A stretch of DNA of 64,000 nucleotides from Telluria beijingensis. Its GTDB lineage: Bacteria; Pseudomonadota; Gammaproteobacteria; Burkholderiales; Burkholderiaceae_D. Under the pieces are notes generated by a model. It ran no database searches, had not been told where the DNA came from, and was given only the letters and a program-made list of their open reading frames with translations. Positions 20,588-32,084 of the stretch are shown here, piece by piece. Numbering within the stretch: position 1 is the stretch's first letter; every line of letters begins with the position of its first letter. Location: positions 2,792,855 through 2,856,854 of the forward strand of contig NZ_CP132480.1 of the NCBI RefSeq assembly GCF_030770395.1. The letters are read 5' to 3'. The position numbers were made by a program, and so were the translations under genes.

Positions 20588-22573
20588 TCAGGCAGCAGGG
20601 TCTCGCCCACCCACTACATACCGATCCCGCCCCCCCTCCTTGGCGGCATACAAAGCCCCATCCGCCGCCGCCAGCAACCCATCTTCATCCTGTCCCGGCC
20701 GCCACAGTGCAACGCCGACGCTGGCCGATACCGCCAGCATCCCGGCCCCGGTCGCGAACGGCGCGCGCATCGCGGCCACGATCTTGGCTGCGATGCCCTC
20801 GGCTTCCTCGCGGCTGTCGATCTCTTCCAGGATCACCACGAACTCGTCGCCCGACAGGCGCGCCGGGGTGTCGCTGGCGCGCACGCAGGCGCGCAGGCGC
20901 TCGCCGAATTCCCTGAGCACCTCGTCGCCCACGCCATGGCCATGGCTGTCGTTGATGCGCTTGAAATGGTCGACGTCGAGATAGGCCAGCGCCGGCGCCC
21001 GGCCGTGACGCGCCGCGCGCGCCAGCACCGACTGCAGGGTTTCATTGAAGCTGCGGCGGTTGGCCAGGCCGGTCAGGGTGTCGACCCGCGCCAGCCGGGT
21101 CAGTTGCTCCTCGACTTCCTTCACGTGCGTCATGTCGTGCTTGAGCGCGTACACGCCGGCCACGCTGCCGTCCGGCTGCAGGTCGGGGATGTAGACGCCC
21201 TCCAGCACACGCGGCGCGCCCTGGATCAGCAGCCGCATCTGGCAGGTGGTGGCGTGGCCGGCGAACGCGCCTTCCAGGCTGGCGGCGCCCTGGCGCGAGG
21301 CGTCCTCGCCCATCAGCTCGGCGATCGACATCCCCACCAGATTCTCCGGCGTCACCCCGAACCAGCGCTCGAAGGTCGCGTTGCCGAAGCGGAAGCGCTG
21401 CTCGCGGTCGAGATAGGCGATCAGCACCGGCAGGTTGTCGGTGATCAGGCGCAGCCGCTTCTCGCTCGCCGCGCGCAGGCCCTCGGCATTCTCGCGCTCG
21501 GCCATCAGCTGGTAGAAGGCGTTGCCCAGTTCGCCGATCTCGTCGCGCCGGGCGTCGTGCAGCACCGCGATGTCGGCGCCCTCGTGGCGGATCGCGCGGA
21601 TGCTGTCGCGCAGCCGCTGCAGCGGCGCCAGCAGCCGGAACACCACGGCCCAGGCCAGCACGCCGGACGCCAGCGCCAGGCCGGTCGCGCCGAAGATGGC
21701 GATGCGCCGCATCTGCGCCAGCGGGGCGAATGCTTCCTCGGTCGGATAGCGCGCGCCCAGGATCCAGCCGGTCGTGCGCAGGCGCTGGTAGGCATAGATG
21801 GAGGGGCGCCCGTCCAGGCCGGTCGCCTCGGTCCAGCCCTCGAAGCCGTCGATCGCGCGATCCAGGGCCGAGGCCTGCAGGCCGATCGGCTGCGACAGCC
21901 GGCGCGGATCGGGATGATCGATCATGACGCCGTCTGGCGTCATCAGGAACAGGTAGCCCGAGCCGCCCGGCTTGAGGGCGCTGATCTGGCGCAGGAAACC
22001 GGACGCCCGCAAGTCCATGCTGGCGGTCAGCACGCCTGCCCGCTGGCCGCCGGCGCCGAACACCGGCGCGCTGATGATGACGATCTTGCGGTTCGAGATG
22101 CGGCTCAGGATGGGTTGCGACATGAAGCCGTGGCCGGTCTCCATCGGGCGCTCGAAATAATCGCGCCCGGCCGCGTCGAGCCGGCGGTCGTCGCCGAAGG
22201 AGCGCAGCGACACCACCTGCTGGCCGCGGGCGTCGACCACGATCAGGTTCAGGTATTCGTGTTTCCAGGTCGTCGCCTGTGCTTCCAGCACACGCCGGGT
22301 CGCCGCCGGGTCCCCCGCCGCTGCCTGCGGCAGGCTGGCCGCCAGCGCCTCGATCTGGGCCACGCGCGCCACGATGCGGTCGTCCATGAAAGAGGCGGCG
22401 CTGGCCAGCATCGTGTACTGCTGGTCGCCGATCACCGACTTCATGCCGCGCTCGGCCACCGCCAGGGTCGCCAGGGTGGCCAGCAAGGTGGCCGCGAACA
22501 CCAGGATCGCGGCGACGCAGGCCATGCGAAGCTTCAGGTTCGCCGGCAGGAGGCGCAGGCCGCGTGTAAGCAT
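20588..22573 (-). CDS. Cache-HAMP-PAS-GGDEF diguanylate cyclase
   Basis: A 661-residue inner-membrane sensor that makes c-di-GMP. A first membrane helix (about 14-38) is followed by a periplasmic dCache/PDC-type domain (about 40-285, with YLFLMTPDGVMIDHP), a second membrane helix and a HAMP linker. A PAS domain contains FGNATFERWFGVTPENLVGM, and a C-terminal GGDEF domain has the signature SGDEF near residue 573, preceded by DVDHFKRINDSHGHGVGD. The Ser in place of the first Gly is often tolerated. Start 22573 is chosen because MLTRGLRLLPANLKLR leads straight into the first helix; a longer frame upstream lacks likeness. The ligand is unknown. Confidence 0.9.
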   Translation of the reverse strand: MLTRGLRLLPANLKLRMACVAAILVFAATLLATLATLAVAERGMKSVIGDQQYTMLASAASFMDDRIVARVAQIEALAASLPQAAAGDPAATRRVLEAQATTWKHEYLNLIVVDARGQQVVSLRSFGDDRRLDAAGRDYFERPMETGHGFMSQPILSRISNRKIVIISAPVFGAGGQRAGVLTASMDLRASGFLRQISALKPGGSGYLFLMTPDGVMIDHPDPRRLSQPIGLQASALDRAIDGFEGWTEATGLDGRPSIYAYQRLRTTGWILGARYPTEEAFAPLAQMRRIAIFGATGLALASGVLAWAVVFRLLAPLQRLRDSIRAIRHEGADIAVLHDARRDEIGELGNAFYQLMAERENAEGLRAASEKRLRLITDNLPVLIAYLDREQRFRFGNATFERWFGVTPENLVGMSIAELMGEDASRQGAASLEGAFAGHATTCQMRLLIQGAPRVLEGVYIPDLQPDGSVAGVYALKHDMTHVKEVEEQLTRLARVDTLTGLANRRSFNETLQSVLARAARHGRAPALAYLDVDHFKRINDSHGHGVGDEVLREFGERLRACVRASDTPARLSGDEFVVILEEIDSREEAEGIAAKIVAAMRAPFATGAGMLAVSASVGVALWRPGQDEDGLLAAADGALYAAKEGGRDRYVVGGRDPAA

Positions 22574-22757
22574 AGAAGTTTTATAGACTGCAATGCGACA
22601 AAGTATTACATACCGCGCCCGGACGACCAAGACGCCTCTCCCGGAAGCGGGACATAATCTGTTCAATAGGCAACAAAGTATGTCTTGCAATACTGTTGAG
22701 TTGACGAAAATTCCGCTACGATGGGCAGCTTCATCGCACTGCCCTGGAGAGAAGGTC

Positions 22758-23237
22758 ATGAGTACATTCACCCTGAACGTCAACGGCAAGGCGCAAGCCG
22801 TCGACGTCGAAGCCGATACCCCGCTGCTGTGGGCCCTGCGCGATACCCTGGGCCTGGTCGGCACCAAGTACGGCTGCGGCCTGGGCCAGTGCGGCGCCTG
22901 CACCGTCCACCTCGACGGCGTGGCCACCCGCGCCTGCGTGCTTCCCGTCTCCGCCATCGGCGCCCAGAAGATCACCACCATCGAAGGCCTCGACGCCAAT
23001 GCCCGCCATCCACTGCAAGTGGCCTGGCAAGAGCTGGACGTGCCGCAATGCGGCTACTGCCAGTCGGGCCAGATCATGAGCGCCTGTTCGCTGCTCAAGC
23101 AGCATCCGAAGCCGACCGACGCCCAGATCGACGAGGCCATGGCCGGCAACCTGTGTCGCTGCGCCACCTATATGCGGATCCGCAAGGGCATCCACCGCGC
23201 CGCCGAGATCGCATCGACCGAAAGGAAACCGGCATGA
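22758..23237 (+). CDS. Molybdenum hydroxylase small [2Fe-2S] subunit (IorA-type)
   Basis: A 159-residue protein with the two 2Fe-2S clusters of xanthine-oxidase-family enzymes. The N-terminal plant-ferredoxin cluster uses Cys40, Cys45 and Cys48 in CGLGQCGAC plus a later Cys in ATRACVLPV; the C-terminal cluster uses CGYCQSGQ and CRCATY. This layout matches the small subunit of isoquinoline 1-oxidoreductase and related two-subunit enzymes lacking an FAD subunit. GAGAAGG is just upstream of ATG 22758. Its TGA overlaps the start of the large-subunit gene (ATGA). Confidence 0.93.
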   Translation: MSTFTLNVNGKAQAVDVEADTPLLWALRDTLGLVGTKYGCGLGQCGACTVHLDGVATRACVLPVSAIGAQKITTIEGLDANARHPLQVAWQELDVPQCGYCQSGQIMSACSLLKQHPKPTDAQIDEAMAGNLCRCATYMRIRKGIHRAAEIASTERKPA

Positions 23238-25477
23238 CACTCGCCTCCACTTCCCGCCGCGGTTTCCTGCGCGCGGCCGGCGCCGGTGGCGCCCTCCTGA
23301 TCGGCATGTCGGCGCAAGGCGTGCTGGCGGCGGTGAACAATCCGGCCGCCGCGGCGCCCGGCGCCGACTTCGTGCCGAACGCCTTCATCCGCATCGCGCG
23401 CGACGGCAGCGTGACCCTGATTTCCAAGCAGCCCGAGATCGGCCAGGGTATCAAGACCTCGCTGCCGATGGTGATCGCCGAAGAACTCGACGTCGCCTGG
23501 GACAGCGTGCGCGTGGTCCAGGGCGACCTGGATCTGGAAGCCTATGGCAGCCAGGGCGCGGGCGGCTCCAACTCGACCCCGAACAACTACGAGAACTTCC
23601 GCCGCCTGGGCGCGACCGCGCGCTATGTCCTGTTGCAGGCCGCGGCCCAGGCCTGGAAGGTGGCGGCCAGCGAATGCACGACCGATGCCGGCCACGTGCT
23701 GCACGCGGCCAGCAAGCGGCGCCTGGCCTATGGCGCCCTGGTCGACGCGGCCGCCAAACTGCCCTTGCCCGAGGCGGCAAAGGTCGCCGTCAAGGATCCG
23801 GCGAACTTCAAGCTGCTGGGCAAGCGCATCGGCGGCGTCGACAACGGCGCCATCGTCAGCGGCAAACCGCTGTTCGGCATCGACGTCCAGCTGCCCGGCA
23901 TGCTGCACGCGCAGTACGTCAAGTGCCCGGTCTTCGGCGGCAAGCCGCGCCGCGCCAACCTGGACGCAGTGCGCGCCCTGCCCGGCGTGAAGGACGCCTT
24001 CATCATCGAAGGCACCGATAACCTGAACGGCCTGCGTCCCGGCGTGGCGATCGTCGCCACCTCGACCTGGGCCGCGATCCGCGCGCGCCGCGCGTTGGAA
24101 GTGGAATGGGACGAAGGCGCGGCCGCCAAACACAGCTGGGCCGACTTCACGGCCCAGGCCAAAGCGGCGGCCAGACAGCCCGGCGCCACGATGCTGCGCA
24201 AGGATGGCGACGTCGCCGCCGCCCTGAAGGGTGCGGCGAAGACCGTGGAAGCGGCCTACAGCTACCCGTTCATCTCGCACGCCAGCATGGAGCCGCAGAA
24301 CTGCACGGCATGGCTGAAACCCGATGGCGCGCTGGAGCTGTGGGCCCCGACGCAGAACCCGAACGCGGGCCAGGCCCTGGTAAGCAGCACCTGCGGCATC
24401 CCCAAAGAGAAAATCACGATGCACATCATCCGCAGCGGCGGCGGCTTCGGCCGGCGCCTGAGCTCGGACTTTATCGTCGAAGCCACCGCGATCGCCCAGC
24501 GCATGAAGGACAAGGCGCCGGTCAAGCTGACCTGGACCCGCGAGGATGACCTGCAGCATGATCACTTCCGTCCGGGCGGCTTCCACTTCCTGCGCGGCGG
24601 GGTCGACAAGGCCGGCAAGGTCGTGGGCTGGCACAACCATTTCGTCACCTTCGCCAACCGCGTCGAACAGGACGGCAAGAGCAGCCTGCGCAACGGCAGC
24701 GGGGGCAGCCTGTCGCCCGACGAATTCCCGGGCCGCTGGCTGGCCAACTGCCAGCTGGAGCAGACTGCGCTGGAATGCAGCGTACCGATGGGACCGTGGC
24801 GCGCGCCGGGCAGCTGCGTGTTCGCCTGGGCCTTCCACAGCTTCATCGACGAGCTGGCCCATGCCGGCGGACGCGATCCGCTTGCCTTCCGCCTCGAGCT
24901 GCTGGGCGACAAGGACATCGTGCCGCCGAGCGTCGAGCGCGGCCAGCCGTACAATGTGGCGCGCATGCGCGCGGTGCTGCAGACCGCCGCCGACAAGGCC
25001 GGCTGGGGCAAGAAGAAATTCGCGCGCGGCCAGGGGCAAGGCATCGCCTTCCACTTCAGCCATCGCGGCTATGTGGCGCAGGTGGCCGAGGTGACGGTGT
25101 CCAAGGATGGTAAAGTGAAAGTCGACCGCGTGGTGGTGGCCACCGACGTGGGGCCGACCATCATCAACCTGTCGGGCGCCGAGAACCAGGTCGAGGGGTC
25201 GGTGATCGACGGACTGTCGACGCTGATGTTCCCCGAGCTGAACCTGGAAAACGGCCGCATCGTGCAAAGCAACTTCCACGATTACCAGCTGCTGCGCATC
25301 GGCGACGCGCCGGCCAGGATCGAGATGCACTTCGTGAAGTCGGACCAGCCGGTGACGGGCCTGGGCGAGCCGCCGCTGCCGCCGCTGGCGCCGGCGGTGT
25401 GCAATGCGATCTTCGCGGCCACCGGCAAGCGGGTGCGCGAGCTCCCGCTCAACAAGGTCGACCTGAGCTGGAGCTAG
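23234..25477 (+). CDS. Molybdopterin-binding large subunit with Tat signal (IorB-type)
   Basis: A 747-residue molybdenum hydroxylase large subunit. The N-terminus [18 protein letters not shown] is a twin-arginine signal, so the enzyme acts in the periplasm with the small subunit carried along. Family blocks include [45 protein letters not shown] and [14 protein letters not shown], with [18 protein letters not shown] near the end containing the active-site Glu. This class oxidises aldehydes or N-heteroaromatics; the true substrate is unknown. No XdhC-type chaperone or cytochrome partner is adjacent. Confidence 0.93.
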   Translation: MTLASTSRRGFLRAAGAGGALLIGMSAQGVLAAVNNPAAAAPGADFVPNAFIRIARDGSVTLISKQPEIGQGIKTSLPMVIAEELDVAWDSVRVVQGDLDLEAYGSQGAGGSNSTPNNYENFRRLGATARYVLLQAAAQAWKVAASECTTDAGHVLHAASKRRLAYGALVDAAAKLPLPEAAKVAVKDPANFKLLGKRIGGVDNGAIVSGKPLFGIDVQLPGMLHAQYVKCPVFGGKPRRANLDAVRALPGVKDAFIIEGTDNLNGLRPGVAIVATSTWAAIRARRALEVEWDEGAAAKHSWADFTAQAKAAARQPGATMLRKDGDVAAALKGAAKTVEAAYSYPFISHASMEPQNCTAWLKPDGALELWAPTQNPNAGQALVSSTCGIPKEKITMHIIRSGGGFGRRLSSDFIVEATAIAQRMKDKAPVKLTWTREDDLQHDHFRPGGFHFLRGGVDKAGKVVGWHNHFVTFANRVEQDGKSSLRNGSGGSLSPDEFPGRWLANCQLEQTALECSVPMGPWRAPGSCVFAWAFHSFIDELAHAGGRDPLAFRLELLGDKDIVPPSVERGQPYNVARMRAVLQTAADKAGWGKKKFARGQGQGIAFHFSHRGYVAQVAEVTVSKDGKVKVDRVVVATDVGPTIINLSGAENQVEGSVIDGLSTLMFPELNLENGRIVQSNFHDYQLLRIGDAPARIEMHFVKSDQPVTGLGEPPLPPLAPAVCNAIFAATGKRVRELPLNKVDLSWS

Positions 25478-25484
25478 GCGACGG

Positions 25485-25823
25485 TTACGGCATGCCCCGT
25501 TCGCTGATGGCGTGTGGGGCGGCCGTGCGGTGGCGTTCGAGGACGGCCAGCGCCAGCTCTTCCTGGCGCGCATCCTGCGCCAGCACCCTCAGGATGCAGG
25601 CGCCGTGGACGTCGCCTTCGGGGCGGAACACATCCTTGTAGTCGGTGCCGCCCTTGACCTCGGACGAGTCGCCGACCGTGAAATTCGACTGGCCGGGGCC
25701 AGCCTCGTCGCCGATGGGGGAAAGAACGACATTGTCTTGCGGGAGACCGGCGCCGATCAGGTCGACCCGCAACTGCTCGGCAATAGCGAAGTCCTGGATC
25801 ACGCGGACGATGGGATTGCTCAT
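25485..25823 (-). CDS. Hypothetical protein (112 aa)
   Basis: I do not recognise a named function. The start at 25823 (MSNPIVRVIQDFA) is set by AAGGAGG a few bases upstream. The 112-residue protein has an N-terminal alpha/beta segment that reads like a small regulator or stress-protein fold (IAEQLRVDLIGAGLPQDNVV), then a Gly/Asp-rich stretch and a C-terminal helix (ILRVLAQDARQEELALAVLE). No cysteine cluster, signal or membrane segment is present. It is convergent with the molybdenum hydroxylase gene with only a few bases between, and is not clearly linked to the CoA operon upstream of it. Confidence 0.7.
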   Translation of the reverse strand: MSNPIVRVIQDFAIAEQLRVDLIGAGLPQDNVVLSPIGDEAGPGQSNFTVGDSSEVKGGTDYKDVFRPEGDVHGACILRVLAQDARQEELALAVLERHRTAAPHAISERGMP

Positions 25824-25905
25824 GGTGCCTCCTTGGTTTGCTGTTGCAAGCAAGTTACCAGAAAGGCGGATTGGCAGTCGCTCTATCGGAAGGCGTGCTC
25901 GCGCC

Positions 25906-26316
25906 TCAACCTGGATCGCCTTCCAGGTCCGGTATCACCGCGGTCACCTCGATCTCCACCCGCGCCCGATCCTCCATCAATCCCGCCACCTGCACCGCGC
26001 TCATGGCCGGATAGTGCCGCCCCAGCACCTCGCGGTAGGCGGCGCCCAGTGCACTGCCTGCATTCAGGTATTCGCGCTTGTCCAGCACATACCAGGTCAT
26101 CCGCACGATGTGCTCCGGTCCGGCGCCGGCTTCGCGCAGCACGGCGACGATGTTTTCCAGCGCCTGGCGCGACTGGCCGACGAAGTCGTCGGTGTGAAAG
26201 CGGCCTTCGGCGTCCCAGCCGATCATGCCGCTGACAAAAATCTGGCGTCCGCGGCAGGCGACGCCATTGGCATAGCCCTTCGGCCGCGGCCAGCAGGGCG
26301 GTTGCAGGATGTCCAT
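25906..26316 (-). CDS. RidA-family (YjgF) deaminase
   Basis: A 136-residue RidA-fold protein that hydrolyses reactive enamine/imine intermediates. Recognisable parts are YANGVACRGRQIFVSGMIGW near the N-terminus, QSRQALENIVAVLREAGAG and VRMTWYV in the middle, and PAMSAVQVAGLMEDRARVEI at the end with the conserved Arg. ATG 26316 follows GAGAAGGGG. It is the last gene of a four-gene operon with an FAD hydroxylase/OYE fusion, a hydratase and a dehydrogenase; in aminobenzoyl-CoA breakdown a RidA protein would handle the enamine formed after ring reduction. That role is inference. Confidence 0.9.
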   Translation of the reverse strand: MDILQPPCWPRPKGYANGVACRGRQIFVSGMIGWDAEGRFHTDDFVGQSRQALENIVAVLREAGAGPEHIVRMTWYVLDKREYLNAGSALGAAYREVLGRHYPAMSAVQVAGLMEDRARVEIEVTAVIPDLEGDPG

Positions 26317-26335
26317 CCCCTTCTCCAAACTTTGA

Positions 26336-27493
26336 TTACACCTTCGGCGCGAGCAGCTCGCGCGCGATGATCAGGAGCTGCACTTCGCTCGCTCCCTCGT
26401 AGATGCGCAGCGCGCGGATTTCGCGGTACAGGCTTTCCACCACCTGCCCGCTCTGCACGCCCTGGCCGCCGAACAGCTGCACCGCGCTGTCGATCACGCG
26501 CTGCGCCGATTCGGTGGCGGCCAGCTTGGCCATCGCCGCTTCCTGCGTCACGCGTTTGCCATTGTCGCGCAGCCAGGCGGCGCGGTAGGTCAGCAGCGCG
26601 GCGGCGTCGATCTCCAGCGCCATCTGGGCCAGTTTCGCCTGGGTGAGCTGGAAGTCGGCCAAGGTCTTGCCGAACATCGGCCGCGACTGCGCGCGCGCCA
26701 GGGCTTCATCCATTGCGCGGCGCGCAAAACCCAGCGCGGCAGCGGCGACCGAGGTGCGGAACACGTCCAGCGTGGCCATCGCCACCTTGAAGCCCTGGCC
26801 CTCTGCACCGACCAGGCAGTCGGCCGGCACCCGGCAACCGTCGAAGCGCAGGCGCGCCAGCGGATGCGGGGCGATCACGTCGATGCGTTCGGCAATTTCC
26901 AGGCCATGCGCGCCCGCGTCGACGATGAAGGCCGAGATGCCCTTCGAGCCGCGCCCGCCCTCGCCCCCACCGTCGCCGGTGCGCGCGAACACGACGTAGA
27001 CATCGGCGATGCCGCCATTCGAGATCCAGGTCTTTTCGCCATCGAGCACCCAGTCGTCGCCCTCGCGCCGCGCAGCGCAGCGCATGGCGGCAACGTCGGA
27101 GCCGGCCTCGGGCTCGGACAGGGCGAAGGCGGCGATCGCCTCGCCGCTCGCCACGCGCGGCAGCCAGCGGCGCTTCTGCTCCTCGCTGCCGAACAGCGAG
27201 ATCGCCCCGCTGCCCAGGCCCTGCATTGCGAACGCGAAGTCGGCCAGGCCGGCGTGGCGCGCCAGCGTCTCGCGGATCAGGCAGATGGCGCGCGTATCGA
27301 TGGCCTGCTCGCCGACGGCGTGGCGCAGCCAGCCATCGCGGCCCAGGCGTGCAACCAGCGCACGGCAGATGGCATCGGCATCGCGGCCATGGGCATCATG
27401 CAGATTGTCCGCCGCCCAGGCATCCAGTTCCCGCGCCAGTTCGCCATGGCGCGCCTCGAAGAACGGCCAGTCCAGGTAGTCGTGCCCCATCAA
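26336..27493 (-). CDS. Acyl-CoA dehydrogenase
   Basis: A 385-residue flavoprotein of the acyl-CoA dehydrogenase family that puts a double bond next to the CoA thioester and passes electrons to ETF. Signatures seen: [34 protein letters not shown], the FAD/substrate block [17 protein letters not shown], and [20 protein letters not shown] with [14 protein letters not shown] near the end, where this subfamily has its flavin and catalytic regions. Its start overlaps the hydratase stop by 4 bases. The context suggests it acts on ring-derived CoA esters and not ordinary fatty acids. Confidence 0.93.
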   Translation of the reverse strand: MMGHDYLDWPFFEARHGELARELDAWAADNLHDAHGRDADAICRALVARLGRDGWLRHAVGEQAIDTRAICLIRETLARHAGLADFAFAMQGLGSGAISLFGSEEQKRRWLPRVASGEAIAAFALSEPEAGSDVAAMRCAARREGDDWVLDGEKTWISNGGIADVYVVFARTGDGGGEGGRGSKGISAFIVDAGAHGLEIAERIDVIAPHPLARLRFDGCRVPADCLVGAEGQGFKVAMATLDVFRTSVAAAALGFARRAMDEALARAQSRPMFGKTLADFQLTQAKLAQMALEIDAAALLTYRAAWLRDNGKRVTQEAAMAKLAATESAQRVIDSAVQLFGGQGVQSGQVVESLYREIRALRIYEGASEVQLLIIARELLAPKV

Positions 27494-28344
27494 TCCCCCT
27501 CGAAGCGCGGCCGCTCTTTCGCCACGAAGGCGTGGTAGGCGCGATGGAAGTCATTGGTCGCCATGCAGATGGCCTGGGCCTGGGCCTCGGCCTCGATCGC
27601 TTCGTCGACCCCCATATTCCACTCCTGCTGCAGCATCTTCTTGGTCATGCCATGGGCGAAGGTCGGACCGGCCGCCAGGGTCGCGGCGAAAGCCCGGGCC
27701 TCGCTCAACAACTGTTCTGGCGCGCACAGGCGGTTGAAGAAGCCCCAGCGCTCGCCCTCTTCGCCATCCAGCGAACGCCCGGTGTACAGCAGCTCGGCCG
27801 CCCGGCCCTGCCCGATCACGCGCGGCAGCAAGGCGCAGGCGCCCATGTCGCAGCCAGCCAGGCCGACCCGGGTGAAGAGAAAAGCGGTGCGGCTGCGCGC
27901 GGTGCCGTAACGGATGTCCGAGGCCAGCGCCAGGATCGCCCCGGCGCCGGCGCACACGCCGTCGACTGCCGCCACCACCGGCTGCGGGCAGGCGCGCATC
28001 GCTTTCACCAGATCGCCCGTCATGCGGGTAAAGGCCAGCAGGCCCGGCATGTCCAGCTTCGTCAGCGGGCCGATGATCTCGTGCACGTCGCCGCCCGAAC
28101 AGAAATTGTCGCCGGCGCCGGTGACGACCACCGCCTTGACGTCGTCCGCATACGCCAGCGCGCGGAACAGGTCGCGCAGCTCGGCATACGAATCGAAGGT
28201 CAGCGGATTCTTGCGCTCGGGCCGGTCCAGCGTGATGGTGGCGACGCCGGCATCGAGCCCGAAGCCGAAGTGCTGCGGCGCGTAGCCGGCCAGGCTGTGG
28301 CGGCCGCCCGGCAGGCGGTGCGATTCGCCCGGTAGATAGTGCAT
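27490..28344 (-). CDS. Enoyl-CoA hydratase/isomerase family protein
   Basis: A 284-residue crotonase-fold protein. The oxyanion-hole segments are [20 protein letters not shown] and [20 protein letters not shown], and [19 protein letters not shown] follows. In clusters of this type the enzyme hydrates or opens the CoA-bound product of ring hydroxylation. It lies 21 bases after the hydroxylase/OYE gene and overlaps the dehydrogenase gene. Whether it is a hydratase or a ring-opening hydrolase cannot be read from the motifs alone. Confidence 0.92.
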   Translation of the reverse strand: MHYLPGESHRLPGGRHSLAGYAPQHFGFGLDAGVATITLDRPERKNPLTFDSYAELRDLFRALAYADDVKAVVVTGAGDNFCSGGDVHEIIGPLTKLDMPGLLAFTRMTGDLVKAMRACPQPVVAAVDGVCAGAGAILALASDIRYGTARSRTAFLFTRVGLAGCDMGACALLPRVIGQGRAAELLYTGRSLDGEEGERWGFFNRLCAPEQLLSEARAFAATLAAGPTFAHGMTKKMLQQEWNMGVDEAIEAEAQAQAICMATNDFHRAYHAFVAKERPRFEGD

Positions 28345-28365
28345 GCTTGACTCCTGAGATGTGAT

Positions 28366-30747
28366 TCAGCTTTCGAGCAGGCGCGCGGCCGCCTGCTGCG
28401 GCGACAGGCCGCTGGACGCCGCCTGCAACTGGCGCTCGCGTTCCAGGTTGCGCTCCAGCTGCTGCTTGCCGGCCCGGTACTGGCGCGGCCAGGCTGCGCC
28501 AGTGTAGCCGATGCGCGCCGCCTCCATCAGCGTCCAGGCCGGGTTGGCCAGGTGCGGGCGCGCCACGGCGCACAAGTCGGCGCGGCCGGCGGCGATGATG
28601 CCGTTCACGTGGTCGGCCTCATAAATACCGCCGACGGCAATGGTCGGGATGCCGGCCTCGTTGCGGATACGGTCGGCGAACGGCGTCTGGAACATCCGCC
28701 CGAACACGGGCTTCTCCCGCTTGCTGACCTGGCCCGAGGAACAATCGATCATGTCGGCGCCGGCCGCACGGAACAGGCGCGCGATCGCGACCGCGTCCTG
28801 CGGCGTGATGCCGCCCTCGACCCAGTCGTGGCTCGAGATGCGCACGCTGATCGGCCGGTCCGCCGGCCAGGCCGCGCGCACCGCGGCGAACACCTCCAGC
28901 GGATAGCGGCAGCGGTTCTCGAGACTGCCGCCGTAGTCGTCCTGGCGCCGGTTGGTCAGCGGCGAGATGAAACTCGAGAGCAGATAGCCGTGCGCGCAGT
29001 GCAGCTCGAGCCAGTCGAAACCGGCCTCGCAGGCGGCTTCCGCGGCGCGCACGAAATCCTGCTTGATGCGATCGAGGTCCTCGCCTGTCGCTTCGCGCGC
29101 CACCTGCGACACGCCGTCGAGGTATTGCTGGCTGGACGCCGACAGCAGCGGCCAGTTGCCGTGTTCCAAAGGCAGGTCGATGCCGTCCCACATCGGGCGG
29201 GTCGAGCCCTTGGCGCCGGCGTGGCCGAGCTGGATGCCGATCTTCGCGTCGCTGGCCGTGTGCACGAAGTCGACGATGCGCCGCCATGCCAGCATCTGCG
29301 CCTGCGTATACAGGCCGGGACAGCCGGGCGTGATCCGGGCGTCGGCCGACACGCAGGTCATCTCGGCCATCACCAGCGCCGCGCCGCCCAGCGCGCGCAC
29401 GCCGAGATGGGCCAGGTGGAAGTCGCCCACCACGCCATCCACGGCGCAATATTGGGCCATCGGCGACACCACTACCCGGTTCTTCAGCAGCACGCCGCGC
29501 ACCTTGTAGGGCGTGAACATGGGCGGCACCGCACCGGAAGGAGGCTCCACGCCGGCCGCCCGCGCCGCGGCCACGGCGAACCGGTGTTCGAAGCCCTCGA
29601 CATAGGCCGCATCGCGCAGGCGCAGGTTTTCGTGCGACAGGCGCTGGCTGCGGGTGAGGAGCGAATAGGCGAATTGTTCCGCCTCCATGGCCGTGTAGCG
29701 CGCCACGTTCTCGAACCACTCCATCGAGTTGCGGGCGGCGCTCTGCAGCTTGAGCACCTCGACCAGGCGCGCGTCCTGGTAGCGGGACAGCGCGGCGAAC
29801 AGGTCGCCCTCCCCTTGCAACTCGTCGGCCAGGCCGATCGCATCTTCCAGCGCCAGCTTGGTGCCGGAGCCGATCGAGAAGTGGGCCGTGTGGGCAGCGT
29901 CGCCCATCAGCACCAGCGGCACGCGCCGGCCGTCGACCTCGATCGGATGCACCCATGTGCGGCAGGCCTGGCGCGGGAAGCGGATCCACATGCTGGACCC
30001 GCGCAGGTGGGCCGCGTTGGCCATCAAGGCATGGCCGTCCAGGTGGCGCGCGAACAGGCGCTCGCAAAAGGCCAGCGCCTGTTCCTGGTCCATGTCGGCC
30101 AGGCCGCTCGCGCGCCAGGTGGCGTCCGGCGTCTCGATGATGAAGGTCGAGGTCTCGCCGTCGTACTGGTAGGCGTGGGCCTGGAACCAGCCATGTTCGG
30201 TTTCCTCGAAAGCGAAGGTGAAGGCGTCGAAGCGCTTGCGCGTGCCGAGCCACACGAAGCGGCACCGGCGCTCCTCGACCTCGGGCTGGAAGGCTGCGGC
30301 GTACTGCTGGCGGATTGCGCTATTGACGCCGTCGGCCGCCACCACCAGGTCGGCCCGGTAGCGGCGCGCCAGCGCGGGCACGTCCTCGATCCGGGTCTCG
30401 AACACCAGTTCCACGCCCAGTTCGCGGCAGCGCGCCTGCAGGATGTCCAGCAGGCGCTTGCGGCCGATGCCGCAGAAGCCATGGCCGTGCGAGGTGACGG
30501 TCGCGCCCTTGAAGTGGACGTCGATCGCGTCCCAGTGGTTGAAGGCCTGCAGGATGGCGCGCGCGCTCGGAGGGTCGGCCTGCGCCAGGCGGCCCAGCGT
30601 CTGGTCCGAGAACACCACGCCCCAGCCGAAGGTGTCCCCGGGCCGGTTGCGCTCGACGACGGTCACCGCATGCGTGGGATGGCGCAGTTTCATGAGCAGG
30701 CCGAAGTACAGCCCGGCCGGACCGCCGCCGACGCAAACGATGTTCAT
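28366..30747 (-). CDS. Bifunctional FAD monooxygenase/OYE-type reductase (salicylyl-CoA or 2-aminobenzoyl-CoA hydroxylase)
   Basis: A 793-residue fusion. The N-terminal half (1-390) is a class A FAD monooxygenase: [18 protein letters not shown] binds FAD and [19 protein letters not shown] is the second FAD motif. The C-terminal half (about 405-770) is an Old Yellow Enzyme barrel ([55 protein letters not shown]). Fusions of this layout include 2-aminobenzoyl-CoA monooxygenase/reductase and salicylyl-CoA 5-hydroxylase, which hydroxylate and (in the first case) reduce the ring of a CoA ester. Start 30747 has GGGAGGGG upstream. It heads the operon. No CoA ligase is adjacent, so the substrate is inferred. 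Confidence 0.9.
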   Translation of the reverse strand: MNIVCVGGGPAGLYFGLLMKLRHPTHAVTVVERNRPGDTFGWGVVFSDQTLGRLAQADPPSARAILQAFNHWDAIDVHFKGATVTSHGHGFCGIGRKRLLDILQARCRELGVELVFETRIEDVPALARRYRADLVVAADGVNSAIRQQYAAAFQPEVEERRCRFVWLGTRKRFDAFTFAFEETEHGWFQAHAYQYDGETSTFIIETPDATWRASGLADMDQEQALAFCERLFARHLDGHALMANAAHLRGSSMWIRFPRQACRTWVHPIEVDGRRVPLVLMGDAAHTAHFSIGSGTKLALEDAIGLADELQGEGDLFAALSRYQDARLVEVLKLQSAARNSMEWFENVARYTAMEAEQFAYSLLTRSQRLSHENLRLRDAAYVEGFEHRFAVAAARAAGVEPPSGAVPPMFTPYKVRGVLLKNRVVVSPMAQYCAVDGVVGDFHLAHLGVRALGGAALVMAEMTCVSADARITPGCPGLYTQAQMLAWRRIVDFVHTASDAKIGIQLGHAGAKGSTRPMWDGIDLPLEHGNWPLLSASSQQYLDGVSQVAREATGEDLDRIKQDFVRAAEAACEAGFDWLELHCAHGYLLSSFISPLTNRRQDDYGGSLENRCRYPLEVFAAVRAAWPADRPISVRISSHDWVEGGITPQDAVAIARLFRAAGADMIDCSSGQVSKREKPVFGRMFQTPFADRIRNEAGIPTIAVGGIYEADHVNGIIAAGRADLCAVARPHLANPAWTLMEAARIGYTGAAWPRQYRAGKQQLERNLERERQLQAASSGLSPQQAAARLLES

Positions 30748-30933
30748 TTCCCCTCCCGGAGCTGGTGAGGCGTCCATATTACCCGCACCAATACTTGAGG
30801 TGTCAATTACTTGCAGCACACGAAAGAATCCTCCCATGGAAATCGCCAGTTTTTAGTACAATCCAGAAAGAACAAAACCGAGGACCGGACCTTGCGCGCC
30901 CGGCCACCCAACTTGGATAATTCGCCAGACACG

Positions 30934-32084
30934 ATGAAGATTTCAGACCGGATTGCGCACTCCCGCCCCCTCGCCACCACCGCCATGCATGGCCGCGCCG
31001 AAGCGCTGCGCCATGCCGGCGAGCGCGTGATCGATTTCTCGATCGCGATCTCGCACTTCCCGGCCCCGCCGCCGGTGCTGGACGCCGTCTCCACCGCCAT
31101 CGAGCGCGAGCGCACGCTGCCCTACACCGAGGTGAGCGGCGCGCTGAAGGTGCGCGCGGCGCTGCGCGCCAAGCTCGCCAGCGAGAACCGCGTCGAGGCG
31201 GCGGTCGACGAGATCATCGTGACCAATGGCTGCAAGCAGGCCTATTACCAGGCGCTGTACGCGATGACCGATCCGGGCGACCGCATTGCGGTATTCCGCC
31301 CGCACTGGCCAGCCTATCTCGCGACCGCCGAACTGCTTGGGCTCGAGGTGGTGCTGGCCGACCTGCCGGACACCCTGGACGCCGACACGCTGGCGGCGTT
31401 TGGTGCGGTCAAGGTGCTGGTGCTGAACAATCCGCACAACCCGACCGGCAAGGTGTTTACCCGCCGCGAGCTCGAGACCGTGCGCGACTGGGCCCTGGCC
31501 AAGGGCGTGCACGTGATCGTCGACGAAAGCTACGAGCACCTGGTGTTCGACGGCGAACACATCACGCTGGCGGCGCTGTGCGACTGGCGCGCGCTGGGCG
31601 TGGTCACCCTGTTCTCGGCCTCGCAGAGCTATGCGATGATGGGCTGGCGGGTGGGCTTCGCGCTCGCCCCCGCCCACCTGGTGCAGGCGATGCAAACCCT
31701 GCAGGGCCCGATCACGGCCGCCGCGCCCCACCTGTCGCAGGTGGCGGCGGTGGCGGCATTCGCCACCGGCACCCCGCACGCGCTGCTGGCCGACTATCGC
31801 GCGCGGCGCGACCTGGTGGTGCGCCATGTCGCCGACGTGCCCTGGATCGTCATGCAGGCGCCGGCTTCCGGCCCCTACCTGTGGGGCGACGTGCGCGCCC
31901 TCACCACCGACACGGTCGGTTTTGCCGAACGCCTGCTGGAAGAAGAGCGGGTGGCGCTGATGCCGGGCGACGCCCTCGGCCGGCCGGGCTACATCCGCAT
32001 CGGCTATATCTCGGACGACGAGGCGACCCTGATGGAGGGCGTGCGCCGCATCGTCGCATTCGGCGCGCGGCTGGCGGGGACGCG

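Noticed and set aside
22574..22999. N-terminal extension of the diguanylate cyclase reading frame
   Set aside because: It would cover the promoter and 5' part of the molybdenum hydroxylase small-subunit gene and has no domain likeness.
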